A DNA stretch of 64,000 bases from Teredinibacter waterburyi. GTDB lineage: Bacteria; Pseudomonadota; Gammaproteobacteria; Pseudomonadales; Cellvibrionaceae. Shown in pieces: positions 49,718 through 59,282 of the stretch. Position 1 is the first letter of the stretch. Every line of letters starts with the position of its first letter. Below the pieces are notes generated by a model, which saw only the letters and a list, made by a program, of their open reading frames with translations, did not search any database and was not told the origin of the DNA. The stretch covers positions 62,001 to 126,000 of the forward strand of contig NZ_MRUH01000103.1 of the NCBI RefSeq assembly GCF_001922985.1. The letters run 5' to 3'. The translations under genes were made by a program, and so were the position numbers.

Positions 49718-50311
49718 ATGACAGATAGAACAGCCGCGGTTAGCCGCGATACGCTGGAAACCAAAATCTCCGTTGCCGTGAATTTGGATGGCACTGGTAA
49801 ATCCTCGTTCGATACAGGTGTTCCCTTCCTCGAACATATGATGGATCAGATCGCACGCCACGGTCTTATCGATCTCGATATCAGCTGTAAGGGTGATATT
49901 CATATCGACGACCACCATACGGTGGAAGATATTGGCATCACTCTGGGCCAAGCGATAAATAAGGCCGTGGGTAGCAAGCGCGGTATTCGCCGTTACGGCC
50001 ACGCCTACGTACCCCTCGATGAAGCCTTGTCACGGGTGGTGATCGACTTCTCTGGCCGTGCGGGTTTGATTATGAATATTCCTTTCACCCAAAAGCGAAT
50101 CGGTAAGTTTGATACAGAGCTGTTTAGCGAATTCTTCCACGGCTTTGTGAACCACGCTCAGGTAACACTGCATATCGATTGTTTGCGCGGTGCTAATGCC
50201 CATCACCAGATCGAAACGGTTTATAAGGCATTTGGCCGAGCTTTGCGTATGGCGTTGGAAACAGACCCCCGCATGGGTGATGTTATGCCGTCTACCAAGG
50301 GTACGCTTTAA
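49718..50311 (+). CDS. hisB: Imidazoleglycerol-phosphate dehydratase
   Basis: HisB dehydrates imidazole-glycerol phosphate in histidine synthesis. The 197-residue protein is the monofunctional form without the phosphatase domain. Manganese-binding histidine motifs are visible: [23 protein letters not shown] and NAHHQIE, as well as [12 protein letters not shown] 49718 is used since it gives the usual [12 protein letters not shown] start; a TTG at 49691 would add nine residues. It heads the hisBHAF block found in pseudomonads and relatives. Confidence 0.96.
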   Translation: MTDRTAAVSRDTLETKISVAVNLDGTGKSSFDTGVPFLEHMMDQIARHGLIDLDISCKGDIHIDDHHTVEDIGITLGQAINKAVGSKRGIRRYGHAYVPLDEALSRVVIDFSGRAGLIMNIPFTQKRIGKFDTELFSEFFHGFVNHAQVTLHIDCLRGANAHHQIETVYKAFGRALRMALETDPRMGDVMPSTKGTL

Positions 50312-50461
50312 TTCCGCAGTGAAGAGCCCCGTTCGCGGCACCCTGTCATGGTTTGCCGTGAAGGTTTTCTAAGACGAGGTCCACCGATCAACCTGTTGAG
50401 CGCTCGCTAGGGGTGTTATCGGAACCGCCTATCAGCCACCACCAGCAACCAGATACACAAC

Positions 50462-51136
50462 ATGAATTGCAAACACATAGCAGTAATCGACTACGGTATG
50501 GGCAACCTCCATTCCGTTGCTAGCGCCCTTAAGAAGGTCGCGCCGGACATAAAAGTGTCTGTTACCGACGACCCAAACATCATTGCCAGTGCCGACCACG
50601 TAATCCTGCCGGGAGTTGGCGCGATTCGGGATTGTGTGGCCGAAATTCGACGTCTCGGTTTTGATCGCGTGGTAAAAGATGTGATTAATTCCGGCAAACC
50701 GTTGCTTGGTATCTGCGTGGGTATGCAGGCCATGATGAGCTTTTCGGAGGAAAATGGCGGTGCCGATTGTCTGGACTTCTTTCCTGGCCGAGTAAACTTT
50801 TTTGCGGGTAATGCCAAGTTCAATCAAGCGCACGACGAAGGCTCTAGCTCCGGCGAACGTTTAAAAGTACCCCACATGGGGTGGAACCAAGTAGAACAGG
50901 TTCTGGCGCACCCACTCTGGCATAACATTGACAATAACGGGCGTTTTTATTTCGTCCACAGCTACTTTGTTGAGCCAGAAAATAAAGACATTATCGCCGG
51001 TCGCACTCACTACGGAATTGAGTTTGCCGCCGCCATTGCTCACAACAACATCTTCGCAGTGCAGTTTCACCCGGAAAAGAGCCACGACAATGGCCTGCAG
51101 CTGCTTGAAAACTTTTTAAACTGGAACGGCAAATGA
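50462..51136 (+). CDS. hisH: Imidazole glycerol phosphate synthase, glutaminase subunit
   Basis: HisH supplies ammonia to HisF. The class I glutamine amidotransferase triad is present: Cys in [11 protein letters not shown] and His/Glu in [19 protein letters not shown] and ILPGVGA are typical N-terminal motifs. 224 residues, within the family's range of about 200-220. Its ATGA overlap with hisA couples translation. A 150-bp gap separates it from hisB; no gene lies in it. Confidence 0.96.
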   Translation: MNCKHIAVIDYGMGNLHSVASALKKVAPDIKVSVTDDPNIIASADHVILPGVGAIRDCVAEIRRLGFDRVVKDVINSGKPLLGICVGMQAMMSFSEENGGADCLDFFPGRVNFFAGNAKFNQAHDEGSSSGERLKVPHMGWNQVEQVLAHPLWHNIDNNGRFYFVHSYFVEPENKDIIAGRTHYGIEFAAAIAHNNIFAVQFHPEKSHDNGLQLLENFLNWNGK

Positions 51137-51870
51137 TCATAATTCCCGCAATCGATTTAAAAGACGGCCAGTGCGTACGTTTACGTCAAGGCTTAATGGA
51201 TGACAGCACAGTGTTTGGCGACGACCCTGTTGCCTTCGCTAAACAGTGGGTAGATAAGGGTGCTCGGCGCCTCCACCTTGTCGACCTTAACGGTGCTTTC
51301 GCGGGTAAACCGGTTAATGGTGATGTGGTTACCGCCATCGCTAAAGCCTTCCCCAAATTACCGATTCAAATCGGCGGTGGTATTCGCGACGGCGACACCA
51401 TTCAGCACTATCTGGATGCTGGTGTTAACTACGTGATTATCGGCACCAAAGCGGTAAAAGAACCCGAATTTGTTGGCAAGGTATGCCGTGACTTCCCCGG
51501 CCATATTATTGTTGGCCTCGACGCTAAAGATGGCTATGTGGCAACCGATGGTTGGGCTGAGGTTTCTAGTGTGAAGGCGACTGATTTAGCCAAGCAATTT
51601 GCCAGCGATGGTGTTAGCTCGATTGTGTATACGGATATTGCCCGCGACGGCATGATGCAAGGGGTCAATATAGAAGCTACATTGGCGATGGCCAAGGCTT
51701 CGCCAATCCCCGTAATTGCCTCTGGCGGCATTACCAATATGGATGATATCCGCGGCCTCGCCGCTGTGGCGAGTCAGGGTATTCTCGGTGCGATTACTGG
51801 CCGTGCAATATACGAAGGTTCGCTTGATATCAAAGAAGCGCAAGACTACTGCGATCAGCAGGGGAGCTAA
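51133..51870 (+). CDS. hisA: 1-(5-phosphoribosyl)-5-[(5-phosphoribosylamino)methylideneamino]imidazole-4-carboxamide isomerase
   Basis: HisA performs the Amadori rearrangement before HisHF. It is a 245-residue half-barrel duplicated TIM barrel with [25 protein letters not shown] (catalytic Asp), [24 protein letters not shown] (second catalytic Asp) and [13 protein letters not shown]. Overlaps hisH by 4 bp and lies 2 bp before hisF. Confidence 0.96.
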   Translation: MIIIPAIDLKDGQCVRLRQGLMDDSTVFGDDPVAFAKQWVDKGARRLHLVDLNGAFAGKPVNGDVVTAIAKAFPKLPIQIGGGIRDGDTIQHYLDAGVNYVIIGTKAVKEPEFVGKVCRDFPGHIIVGLDAKDGYVATDGWAEVSSVKATDLAKQFASDGVSSIVYTDIARDGMMQGVNIEATLAMAKASPIPVIASGGITNMDDIRGLAAVASQGILGAITGRAIYEGSLDIKEAQDYCDQQGS

Positions 51871-51872
51871 TT

Positions 51873-52646
51873 ATGGCGCTAGCAAAACGCATTATCCCCT
51901 GTTTGGATGTCGATAAAGGCCGCGTCGTAAAAGGCGTTCAATTCGTCGATATTCGCGACGCCGGTGACCCGGTTGAAGTGGCTAAGAAATACAACGAACA
52001 GGGCGCGGACGAGATAACCTTTCTCGATATTACTGCCAGCCACGAAGATCGTGACACCACGGTTCACACGGTGGAAAAAATTGCCGCAGAAGTGTTTATT
52101 CCGCTTACGGTCGGTGGCGGTATTCGCGAGCTTAGCGATATTCGCAAAATGTTAAATGCTGGCGCCGATAAGGTCAGTATTAATTCCGCTGCAGTTTATA
52201 ACCCCGAATTTGTGAAAGCGGCTTCCGACCGTTTTGGTGCGCAGTGCATTGTGGTCGCAATCGACGCGAAACGTGTTAGCGCCGAAGGCGAAACGCCTCG
52301 TTGGGAAATTTTCACTCACGGCGGTCGCAAACCCACGGGTATTGATGCGGTTGAGTGGGCGGTGCGTATGGCCGAATACGGCGCCGGTGAAATACTTTTG
52401 ACCAGTATGGATAAAGATGGAACTAAGGATGGCTTCGACTTAGGTGTGACTCGCGCAATTAGCGATGCCGTGCGCGTGCCTGTGATCGCCTCTGGCGGTG
52501 TTGGTAACTTACAGCATCTAGCCGATGGTGTGATTAAAGGTGCGGCGGATGCGGTTTTGGCGGCCAGCATTTTTCACTTTGGTGAATACACGGTGCCGCA
52601 AGCAAAGCAGTTTTTACGCGATCAGGGAATTGAGGTGCGACTCTAG
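51873..52646 (+). CDS. hisF: Imidazole glycerol phosphate synthase, cyclase subunit
   Basis: HisF, the cyclase partner of HisH, makes imidazole-glycerol phosphate and AICAR. The 257-residue TIM barrel has [16 protein letters not shown] (catalytic Asp), [40 protein letters not shown] (second catalytic Asp) and [13 protein letters not shown]. It ends the his block; downstream only inverted repeats and a weak hairpin with T residues are seen before the next gene. Confidence 0.96.
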   Translation: MALAKRIIPCLDVDKGRVVKGVQFVDIRDAGDPVEVAKKYNEQGADEITFLDITASHEDRDTTVHTVEKIAAEVFIPLTVGGGIRELSDIRKMLNAGADKVSINSAAVYNPEFVKAASDRFGAQCIVVAIDAKRVSAEGETPRWEIFTHGGRKPTGIDAVEWAVRMAEYGAGEILLTSMDKDGTKDGFDLGVTRAISDAVRVPVIASGGVGNLQHLADGVIKGAADAVLAASIFHFGEYTVPQAKQFLRDQGIEVRL

Positions 52647-52712
52647 TCGGTTAGCGCGAGGCGAGGTACCGAGAGGACGTTAGGTTACGGGGACGGTTGT
52701 TCTGAAGAGGAG

Positions 52713-52773
52713 CCTCACGTAACTAAACCTATTCGCAGATCCCGTTTGGGCGCGTGAATCTAGTTACATGAGG
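52713..52773. repeat. Long-spaced inverted repeat after hisF
   Basis: Arm CCTCACGTAACTA (52713-52725) is matched by TAGTTACATGAGG (52761-52773), 12 of 13 positions complementary, around a 35-base loop. It lies in the 230-bp gap between hisF and the DUF6316 gene. No T-run follows; it is not a simple terminator. Confidence 0.55.
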
Positions 52774-52799
52774 TTGCGCTGAACACATCGTACAGGTTC

Positions 52800-52828
52800 G
52801 AACTACTTATGTAGTTCACCCCATTTTT
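52800..52828 (+). terminator. Possible weak terminator of the his operon
   Basis: Stem GAACTAC / GTAGTTC (7 bp) with loop TTAT, followed after six bases by five T residues. Low GC and the displaced T-run make it a weak candidate. It lies 154 bp beyond hisF. Confidence 0.35.
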
Positions 52829-52876
52829 GTGCGAATGGACTCGGCTTTGAATTTGCAAGCTTCTAGCGATAACCGC

Positions 52877-53098
52877 CTAAGCCGCTTTACCTGCATATCG
52901 CGCTAATGTCTCGGCCACGGCGGGTTCGGCGTGGATGATAAAATCGATAAAATCACTCACACCAAGCTCCGCTTCGTGGGCCGTATCGAATGGCCCAATA
53001 TCAACGCCCTCGCGAGTGGTGTAATACCAGTATTCGCCTTTTTGGAAGAATCGCTTTGAGCGGTTTGGAAGGTTACCGTCTTCACCTGTTCTGTTCAT
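52877..53098 (-). CDS. Small DUF6316-type protein
   Basis: A 73-residue protein with an aromatic core (RFFQKGEYWYYTTREGVDIGPFDTAHEAELGVSDFIDFI given in two parts around TTREG), matching what I know of the DUF6316 family: small gammaproteobacterial proteins with a WYxxTREG...GPF pattern. It may form a compact beta fold of unknown role. Neither signal peptide nor membrane segment. It is transcribed alone, 230 bp from hisF and 268 bp from the next minus-strand gene. The family name is from memory and less certain than the reality of the gene. Confidence 0.65.
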   Translation of the reverse strand: MNRTGEDGNLPNRSKRFFQKGEYWYYTTREGVDIGPFDTAHEAELGVSDFIDFIIHAEPAVAETLARYAGKAA

Positions 53099-53366
53099 AA
53101 TGCTCGTCTCCGTAGTTAACTCATTCCTTGTTAGTAATAATACCGCCCATTGGTGTTGGGGCGGTTAAGTGCTTCTTTGCTGAGCTCTAAAACCAGCAGC
53201 TAGCAGCCCTTTTTGAGGGGGGCAGCACTGTCGCGATTTGACGCAAAAACGAAATGATCAGTTATGTAAATATAGGTGTCAACTGATTATTAGTTGAACA
53301 CATGGTTTTGATTATAGGCAGAGTGTGAATACAAGCACGCATATCCGTCGCTTAGTGAGAGATATA

Positions 53367-54341
53367 TCACAGTTTGGACGGCATATTGTCCTGTATGTCT
53401 TCCTCGGAAATGGCGGGGGATAAGCTCTGATGGGGTAAGGCATTTACTGTCCTAAGGTTGGGGAATAACAGCTCAGATACATAGACCAATTCGATACCTG
53501 CACGTTCTAATTGTGGCAGTGTGGATTGCAGGGCCGCGAGAGTTTCTGGGTAAGGGTGGCCAATGCCGACGGCGATTCCACGTTTGCGTGCGATCATCTC
53601 TAGTTTTACTAATTGCTGTTCAATTGCACTGACGTCCCGCTGGTTGTCTAAAAATACATCGCGTTTAGCGGTCGCGACCCCGTGGGATTTTGCGGTGGCT
53701 AGAGCCACGCTAGCGGCGGAGGTGCGACTGTCGATAAAAAACAACTCCTGCTCGCTCAGCAGCGTCATTAGCCAATCCATATGGGGTTGAGTTTGGGTGA
53801 GCTTGCTGCCGCCATGATTGTTGACGCCTTTTATATAGGGGATGTCGGCTAACATCTTGGCGCTCATTGTCAGCATTTCCTGCTGCGACATACGACTAGT
53901 CAGCCCATCTTCCCAAGTGGTGGCGCCAAGTGTTTCCATTGGCGCGTGCAGCATGATTTCATGATTGCGGCTATGGCCTAGAGCCGCAAGACGCTTGCCG
54001 TAGGGGGTGAAGGGGATGATGGCGAGTGTAAGAGGGTAGCTAAGCTCTACTATTTTCTGGTCGCGCTCCCATTGATAGCCCAAGTCATCAATAATGATCG
54101 CGATACGCGCGGTTCGCGATCCGAACTCGGCCTTGTCCCTCGTCTCCAACGCTTTAGCATCAATATCAGGGTAGGCACCCCCCGCATCGATGTCGTGCGT
54201 CGTGTGCTCGTGTATGTCGAAGGGGTGGAGCATAACCAAGGGCGTGCCAAGCCCTGTGTTCGATAGCAGCGCAAGAAAGGCCCAAGTCAGTCCGCGCAGG
54301 CCGAGGTGACGATATTTCCCCTGGGCATATCTACTTGGCAT
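53367..54341 (-). CDS. Divergent polysaccharide deacetylase family protein (YibQ-like)
   Basis: A 324-residue protein with one N-terminal membrane segment (about residues 17-37) and a periplasmic divergent polysaccharide deacetylase domain: RIAIIIDDLGYQ (metal-type Asp pair), LAIIPFTPYGKRLAALGHSRNHEIMLHAPME and NNHGGSKLTQT, FFIDSRTSAASVA, GIGHPYPETL. The frame is open for another 47 codons upstream, but that part is the antisense-like reading of the repeat in the ctpA end; ATG 54341, overlapping the ctpA stop by 11 bp, gives a sensible start. The YibQ-CtpA-EnvC order is conserved in pseudomonads, suggesting a role in cell-wall or division processes. Enzyme activity unproven. Confidence 0.85.
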   Translation of the reverse strand: MPSRYAQGKYRHLGLRGLTWAFLALLSNTGLGTPLVMLHPFDIHEHTTHDIDAGGAYPDIDAKALETRDKAEFGSRTARIAIIIDDLGYQWERDQKIVELSYPLTLAIIPFTPYGKRLAALGHSRNHEIMLHAPMETLGATTWEDGLTSRMSQQEMLTMSAKMLADIPYIKGVNNHGGSKLTQTQPHMDWLMTLLSEQELFFIDSRTSAASVALATAKSHGVATAKRDVFLDNQRDVSAIEQQLVKLEMIARKRGIAVGIGHPYPETLAALQSTLPQLERAGIELVYVSELLFPNLRTVNALPHQSLSPAISEEDIQDNMPSKL

Positions 54342-55833
54342 TCTTGCCCTCGGCGTCCTCGGCGTCCTCGGCGTCCTCGGTCTGACTGGCGCTGCTCTGG
54401 GTGGAGTCTTGTTCTGTAGCCGCGGCGCCGGCTTTGAGTGTTGCTGCCTTTCTAGCTTTTTCCGCGCTGCGCTGTAGGTCAATACCGCGCAAAATATTTA
54501 ACGCTTCATATAGTTGGCTATCTTCGTTGTGAAGATCGGTCTCAACGGCGTCGGCTTTCGCTTTTACCTCTTCGCCACCTTTGGTATTTTTTAAATGGCC
54601 ACTGAGGTCGGCTTCTTTAACCGCGATTCGAGGTTTTACGGCCGTTACGCGTACTCGCTCAACCAGAATGTCGGGTTCAATTCCCTGTGCTTGAATAGAG
54701 CGGCCTTCGGGGGTGTAGTAAAGCGCAGTGGTAAGCTTTACGGCGCGATCGTCGCTGATGGGGATGACGGTTTGCACTGAGCCCTTGCCGAAGCTGCGGG
54801 TACCAACAACCAAACCGCGGCGTTGATCTTGTAAGGCTCCGGCGACAATTTCGGAAGCGGAGGCCGAGCCGTCGTTAATGAGAACAACAAGGGGCAGGCC
54901 CTGAGCAGTATCGCCAGGGTTGGCAAAGAACTTGGTGTTTGATTCGGCTAAACGACCCTCGGTATACACCACTAATCCGCCATCAAGGAAAATATCGGCA
55001 ACATCGACAGAAGCGTTAAGCACACCGCCGGGATTGTTGCGCAAGTCGAGAATTATGCCTCGCAGGTCCGGATTGTTAGTCAGAAGTTTACGCAGGGCAT
55101 CTTCAGTATCTTTCCCAGTGTTTATTTGGAACTGGGCGATACGCAGGTAGCCAAATTGGTCGTCGATAACTTTCGAACGTACGCTGCGTACTTTAATAAT
55201 GTCGCGTGTTAGGGTTAATTCAAATGGTTGATCAATACCTTCGCGGACGATTGTAAGGATAATGTCGCTGCCCTTGGGGCCACGCATCATCTCAACGGCT
55301 TCGTCTAGGCCTAGGCCTTTAACTTGGGTGTCGTCGAGTTTGATAATTAAATCGCCAGACTCCACGCCTGCGCGAGCTGCCGGTGTGTCATCGATAGGGG
55401 ATACCACCTTAATAAAACCATTTTCCATGCCGACTTCGATACCCAAGCCGCCAAACTCCCCCGTGGTATGGACCTGTAGGTCTCCAAACGAGGAGGCGTC
55501 GAGAAACGCGGAGTGCGGATCAAGCTCGCCGAGCATGCCTTTAATGGCATATTCCAGCAGTGTGCGGTCATCGATTTCGTCGATGTAGGCGCGGCGAATA
55601 TGATCGTAGGTTTTGGTGAACATGCGCAGGTCTTCAAGCGGCAGAACGCCTATTTCTAGACTGTCTTGATCGGATTCAGCACTGCTTGATGGGTTCGTCC
55701 CTGCGTCGGCCAACACCGAGTCTTGTGCCGCATAAGCGCTTGGCGTGGCGCTTAGTGTGACGCCAAATAGGAATGCCGCGAGTGTTAGCTGTACGTGTTT
55801 TAATGGGTTTTCTACATGGGGCAAGAAAGGCAC
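54331..55833 (-). CDS. ctpA: C-terminal processing protease, S41 family
   Basis: A 500-residue periplasmic serine protease. Signal peptide up to AYAAQ (about 36); N-terminal helical part (RMFTKTYDHIRRAYIDEIDD); PDZ domain (about 105-185, FGGLGIEVGMENGFIKV...AGVESGDLIIKLDD); S41 core with catalytic Ser in NDGSASASEIVAGAL and Lys in RSFGKGSVQT; and a long acidic tail. Pseudomonas CtpA-type enzymes degrade peptidoglycan hydrolases with a lipoprotein adaptor. GTG 55833 has AGGAG nine bases upstream. Located 59 bp after envC and overlapping the deacetylase gene by 11 bp, so the three form one operon. Confidence 0.93.
   Translation of the reverse strand: MPFLPHVENPLKHVQLTLAAFLFGVTLSATPSAYAAQDSVLADAGTNPSSSAESDQDSLEIGVLPLEDLRMFTKTYDHIRRAYIDEIDDRTLLEYAIKGMLGELDPHSAFLDASSFGDLQVHTTGEFGGLGIEVGMENGFIKVVSPIDDTPAARAGVESGDLIIKLDDTQVKGLGLDEAVEMMRGPKGSDIILTIVREGIDQPFELTLTRDIIKVRSVRSKVIDDQFGYLRIAQFQINTGKDTEDALRKLLTNNPDLRGIILDLRNNPGGVLNASVDVADIFLDGGLVVYTEGRLAESNTKFFANPGDTAQGLPLVVLINDGSASASEIVAGALQDQRRGLVVGTRSFGKGSVQTVIPISDDRAVKLTTALYYTPEGRSIQAQGIEPDILVERVRVTAVKPRIAVKEADLSGHLKNTKGGEEVKAKADAVETDLHNEDSQLYEALNILRGIDLQRSAEKARKAATLKAGAAATEQDSTQSSASQTEDAEDAEDAEGKNAK
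54349..54375. repeat. 9-bp tandem repeat in the 3' end of ctpA
   Basis: Three exact copies of CTCGGCGTC (plus strand), with a partial fourth to 54380. In ctpA they encode a Glu-Asp-Ala repeat close to the C-terminus. Copy changes would keep the frame of ctpA and lie just before the deacetylase start. Confidence 0.85.
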
Positions 55834-55892
55834 GCGTGCAATCTCCTATTGAATAATCTTAATGAGCTGAAGGTAAAACTCGTTATTTTTGT

Positions 55893-57038
55893 TTAAGCGG
55901 GGCGTTTAAACCATCGCTTTGGATTGGTTGGTTCGCCATTGTGGCGCAGCTCGAAATATAGGGCGGCGGTTTGCTGGCCTCCGCTATTGCCGAGTGCAGC
56001 GACGAGTTCGCCTGCTTCCACCCATTCGCCGAGTTCTTTGTATAGTGCCTGATTGTGAGCGTAGAGGGTTAGATAGCCTGCGCCGTGATCGATAATAAGC
56101 AATAAACCCTGACCGCGAAGGTAATCGCTGAACACAATGCGCCCATGATGAACCGCGCGCACCGGGCTACCTTCGTTGCCACCGATAAGCAAACCTTGCC
56201 AGCGCATCTTGTCTGACACTCTTGGCGTGCCGTAGTTGCGCAACACTCTACCATCGGTGGGCCAAGGAAGTTTTCCTTTGAGTGACGCGAAGGACGCGCT
56301 ATTTTCCGGCAAACTAATATCGCCTAACAGCTGGCTAACTTGATTCAGTAGTTGTTCTAATTGTTGGCGGTCTTTATCGAGGTTTTTAAGCTGGCCATCT
56401 TGGTTGGCGATTCGGGTTAGTAGCTTACTGAGAGTTTCTCGCCGTTGCAGTTGTGAGGAGCGCAGTTGTTTTTGGCGTTCGGTAAGCTGTTTGTGGTTAT
56501 TTTCCAGTTGCTCGGTTTGAAAGGATATTTCTGGCTCAATGCTGTTAATGCGCCCGATCGTGGTTGTGTATTCACTGATCCGTTCGGCGCGGGCGCGCAT
56601 TAAATAGTCGTAATACTTTAGGTTGCGAGCGACATTGGTTGGGTCCTGTTGGTTTAGAAGCATTCGCAAACTGCTTTGCTGGCCCATTCGATAGGCGGTG
56701 TTGATGTGCTCGGCAACCTGTTGTTGTTGGCCGCTCTTATTGCGTTGTAACTGGCCGCGTTCTTCGCGCAACTGATTGAGCTTTTGTTGGCGTTCGCGTA
56801 AGTCTTGCTGGAGCTTTTCGGCCTTTTTGGCGAGCTCACCAATATCTTTTTCAGAGTTTTCTAAGGATTGCCGCAGCTCGTCGCGACTGCCTTTGGTTGA
56901 TTCCAGTTGCTGGCGAAGCTCGGTGATGGCTTTGCGCACGGCCTCAAGTTTGGCTTGATCGTCGGCAGCTATACTGGGTTCGGCACAAAGCGTGCAGATA
57001 ATAAGGCCAGCGAGTAAGCTGAAGGCGGATCTTTGCAT
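55893..57038 (-). CDS. envC: Murein hydrolase activator EnvC
   Basis: A 381-residue periplasmic protein. Signal peptide (residues 1-24, ending SIAADD), then a long coiled coil (about 30-240, rich in Q/E/K/L heptads), then a LytM (M23) domain from LPWPTDGRVLRNYG to the C-terminus. The zinc ligands of active LytM peptidases are missing: GLLIGGNEG replaces the first His/Asp motif and YFELRHNG the HxH motif, as in E. coli EnvC. It should therefore activate amidases at the septum and not cut peptidoglycan itself. ATG 57038 is preferred over 57059 because the signal peptide then starts directly. First gene of the envC-ctpA-yibQ operon, divergent from gpmA. Confidence 0.92.
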   Translation of the reverse strand: MQRSAFSLLAGLIICTLCAEPSIAADDQAKLEAVRKAITELRQQLESTKGSRDELRQSLENSEKDIGELAKKAEKLQQDLRERQQKLNQLREERGQLQRNKSGQQQQVAEHINTAYRMGQQSSLRMLLNQQDPTNVARNLKYYDYLMRARAERISEYTTTIGRINSIEPEISFQTEQLENNHKQLTERQKQLRSSQLQRRETLSKLLTRIANQDGQLKNLDKDRQQLEQLLNQVSQLLGDISLPENSASFASLKGKLPWPTDGRVLRNYGTPRVSDKMRWQGLLIGGNEGSPVRAVHHGRIVFSDYLRGQGLLLIIDHGAGYLTLYAHNQALYKELGEWVEAGELVAALGNSGGQQTAALYFELRHNGEPTNPKRWFKRPA

Positions 57039-57270
57039 TGGATTCTCGTGTCTGGTCATGGCTGGGAGTTTAGCGCAATTCGTGCAAGCTGGCCGCCGTC
57101 TGGCGGGTAAAAACCATGGGCATTCTAACTGATTCCGCTATTTATAGGGTTTTTGCCTTCGCCAAACTGGATTTTTGCAGTGCAATCTAGGATGATTGCG
57201 CCCGCTTACAGATCGCATTTGCGTCTTAGATTTTGGCCGCGTAACCCACATTTGGAGTAGAGGCAGCACT

Positions 57271-58020
57271 ATGTATAAATTAGTTTTGATTCGTCACGGC
57301 GAGAGCCAGTGGAACCTAGAAAACCGTTTTACCGGCTGGTACGACGTCGACCTTACCGAGGCCGGTGTTGAGCAGGCTAAAAAAGGTGGACGTTTGCTGA
57401 AGGAAGCCGGTTTCGAGTTTGATCAAGCCTATTCATCGGTTTTGACTCGCGCAATTCGAACATTGAATTTAGCTTTAGAAGAAATGGGTCAAATGTGGTT
57501 GCCAGTTGAGCGTCACTGGCGTTTGAACGAGCGTCACTACGGTGCGCTACAAGGTTTAGATAAAGCTGAAACGGCCGCCAAACACGGTGACGCTCAGGTT
57601 AAGATTTGGCGCCGTAGCTTTGACGTCCCACCACCCCCTGTCGATGAAGATAGCGAACACTTCCCAGGTAATGATAGCCGCTACCGTGGCATCGATACTC
57701 GCGTATTGCCGCGAGCCGAGAGCTTAGCGCTAACCATCGATCGTGTTTTGCCTTACTGGCACGATGTTATTACCCCTGCAATTCAGGGTGGTAAGCGTGT
57801 AATCATTGCCGCTCACGGCAATAGCTTGCGGGCTTTGGTTAAGTATTTGGACGATATGAGCGACGCCGAAATTCTCGAGCTAAACATCCCAACTGGCGTG
57901 CCTTTGGTGTACACCCTAGATGCCAACATGCGCCCCATTAGTCGTGAGTATCTTGGCGATCCAGAGGCTGTAAAAGCCATGATGGACGCCGTAGCTAAGC
58001 AGGGTCAGGCGAAAGCCTAA
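57271..58020 (+). CDS. gpmA: 2,3-bisphosphoglycerate-dependent phosphoglycerate mutase
   Basis: Interconverts 3- and 2-phosphoglycerate in glycolysis. The 249-residue protein has the phosphohistidine motif [40 protein letters not shown] and the second His in [10 protein letters not shown], all hallmarks of cofactor-dependent dPGM. ATG 57271 follows GGAGTAGAGG; the upstream 25 codons in frame have no family match. It occupies the place where pseudomonads carry the unrelated cofactor-independent gpmI. Confidence 0.95.
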   Translation: MYKLVLIRHGESQWNLENRFTGWYDVDLTEAGVEQAKKGGRLLKEAGFEFDQAYSSVLTRAIRTLNLALEEMGQMWLPVERHWRLNERHYGALQGLDKAETAAKHGDAQVKIWRRSFDVPPPPVDEDSEHFPGNDSRYRGIDTRVLPRAESLALTIDRVLPYWHDVITPAIQGGKRVIIAAHGNSLRALVKYLDDMSDAEILELNIPTGVPLVYTLDANMRPISREYLGDPEAVKAMMDAVAKQGQAKA

Positions 58021-58109
58021 ATCCCGAAGGCGCAGAGCAGGTTGCCTTGAGGCTGTCGGTTCTGCGTATTTTTTGTTTCTAGTCCGTTGAAAAGTAAAAG
58101 GTTTAAATC

Positions 58110-58520
58110 GTGAATTGGATGAATTTTATCACTGAACAGTGGTTGCTAGTCAGCCTCTTGTCTGCGCTGATTGTTGCGCTGGCGGTTCTTGAGTCGCGCA
58201 AAGGCGGTAAAGCGCTCAATTTTCACGAGGCAACGCGCCTGCTGAATCAGGACCTGGCGATTATCGTCGATGTACGTGATGCCAAAGAATATGGTGCAGG
58301 CCATATTGTTGATGCGTTAAACATCCCTCATACAAAGCTACAAGGCCGTACGTCCGAGCTGGAAAAGTATCGCAGTAAAACCATTATCGTGGCCGACAAA
58401 ATGGGCCAACACGCTGGAACTGCAGGCAAGGTGTTGGCTGATCAAGGCTTTACTGTTACCCGTTTACAGGGTGGTATGAGCGAGTGGGTGGGGCAAAATT
58501 TACCCGTAGTTAAGGGCTAG
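58110..58520 (+). CDS. Membrane-anchored rhodanese-like protein lacking the active-site Cys
   Basis: A 136-residue protein: a single N-terminal membrane helix (about residues 10-30, LLVSLLSALIVALAVLE) and a cytoplasmic rhodanese domain with LAIIVDVRDAKEYGAGHIVDALNIPHTKL and LQGGMSEWVGQNLPV. In active rhodaneses the loop between these two blocks starts with a persulphide-forming Cys; here the equivalent reads VADKMGQHAGTA and has no Cys anywhere in the chain. It should be a binding or regulatory domain. The E. coli homologue by position is YibN, next to secB and grxC. Start GTG 58110 with AAAGG upstream. 100 bp before secB. Confidence 0.85.
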   Translation: MNWMNFITEQWLLVSLLSALIVALAVLESRKGGKALNFHEATRLLNQDLAIIVDVRDAKEYGAGHIVDALNIPHTKLQGRTSELEKYRSKTIIVADKMGQHAGTAGKVLADQGFTVTRLQGGMSEWVGQNLPVVKG

Positions 58521-58620
58521 TGCGGGTTGTAATTGGTCGATTCGCCCCCAATTTGTTGCTTGACCAAATACGATAATATTTATTAAACATTAAAAAAATA
58601 GATTAACGAGAGACCTCATC

Positions 58621-59112
58621 ATGGCAGAAGATACTGCAGCGCAGCCACAAGCAGACGGCACTCAAGGCGGACCGCAATTCGCTATTCGACGAATTTACAT
58701 AAAAGACCTCTCCTTTGAGTCACCGCTCGGGATCGATGCTTTTGCCGCTCAAAACCAACCAAAAATTGCTCAAGACCTCAATACTCAGGTGAGTAAAATT
58801 GATGATGATCACTTTGAAGTGGTATTGAAGTTAACGGTCACGGTGAAACGAGAAGACGACAAAACGTTATTCTTGGTGGAAGTTCATCAAGCTGGTGTCT
58901 TTAATATTAGTGGTGTTGCCGGTGAGCAATTGCAGCATCTATTGACGGCTACCTGCCCTGGGATTCTATTCCCCTACGCGCGCGAAACAATTGATAACGT
59001 TGCCGTTCGCGGAGGCTTTCCTCCGTTAAGCATCCCGCCAATTAATTTCGAAGCGGTACTGGCACAGGCAAAAGCAAAGGCGCAGCAGCAAGCGACCGAT
59101 GGCGCTCACTAA
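58621..59112 (+). CDS. secB: Protein-export chaperone SecB
   Basis: SecB keeps precursor proteins unfolded and passes them to SecA. The 163-residue protein has [18 protein letters not shown], the acidic SecA-contact region, [32 protein letters not shown] and the C-terminal [14 protein letters not shown] typical of SecB. Length is near the usual 155-165. A perfect terminator follows. In pseudomonads grxC lies between the rhodanese gene and secB; it is missing here. Confidence 0.96.
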   Translation: MAEDTAAQPQADGTQGGPQFAIRRIYIKDLSFESPLGIDAFAAQNQPKIAQDLNTQVSKIDDDHFEVVLKLTVTVKREDDKTLFLVEVHQAGVFNISGVAGEQLQHLLTATCPGILFPYARETIDNVAVRGGFPPLSIPPINFEAVLAQAKAKAQQQATDGAH

Positions 59113-59128
59113 GCGTAGCGAGTATTGA

Positions 59129-59155
59129 AAAAAAGGGGCTTTTAGCCCCTTTTTT
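59129..59155 (+). terminator. Terminator of secB
   Basis: Perfect stem AAAAAAGGGGCT / AGCCCCTTTTTT with a 3-base TTT loop, 17 bp after the secB stop. The A-tract and T-tract make it potentially effective in both directions. Confidence 0.93.
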
Positions 59156-59282
59156 GTTGCCTGTTATTTCTGTTCAGGATCGATTCAGAGAGGTTCCGTT
59201 AATCTGTAATCACACTAAGCCAATGGCCCTTGGTAAGAGGTTTCGGCGATGGTTTTCAAGATTACAGTCAGAGGAATACCTT

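Noticed and set aside
54342-54482. Open extension upstream of the YibQ-like gene
   Set aside because: It reads the ctpA tail repeat in another frame (Arg-Thr-Pro repeats), has no family match, and ATG 54341 gives the expected membrane anchor position.
59154-59282. Open extension upstream of the charged secreted protein
   Set aside because: It begins in the T-run of the secB terminator, and ATG 59283 has both a ribosome binding site and a signal peptide.
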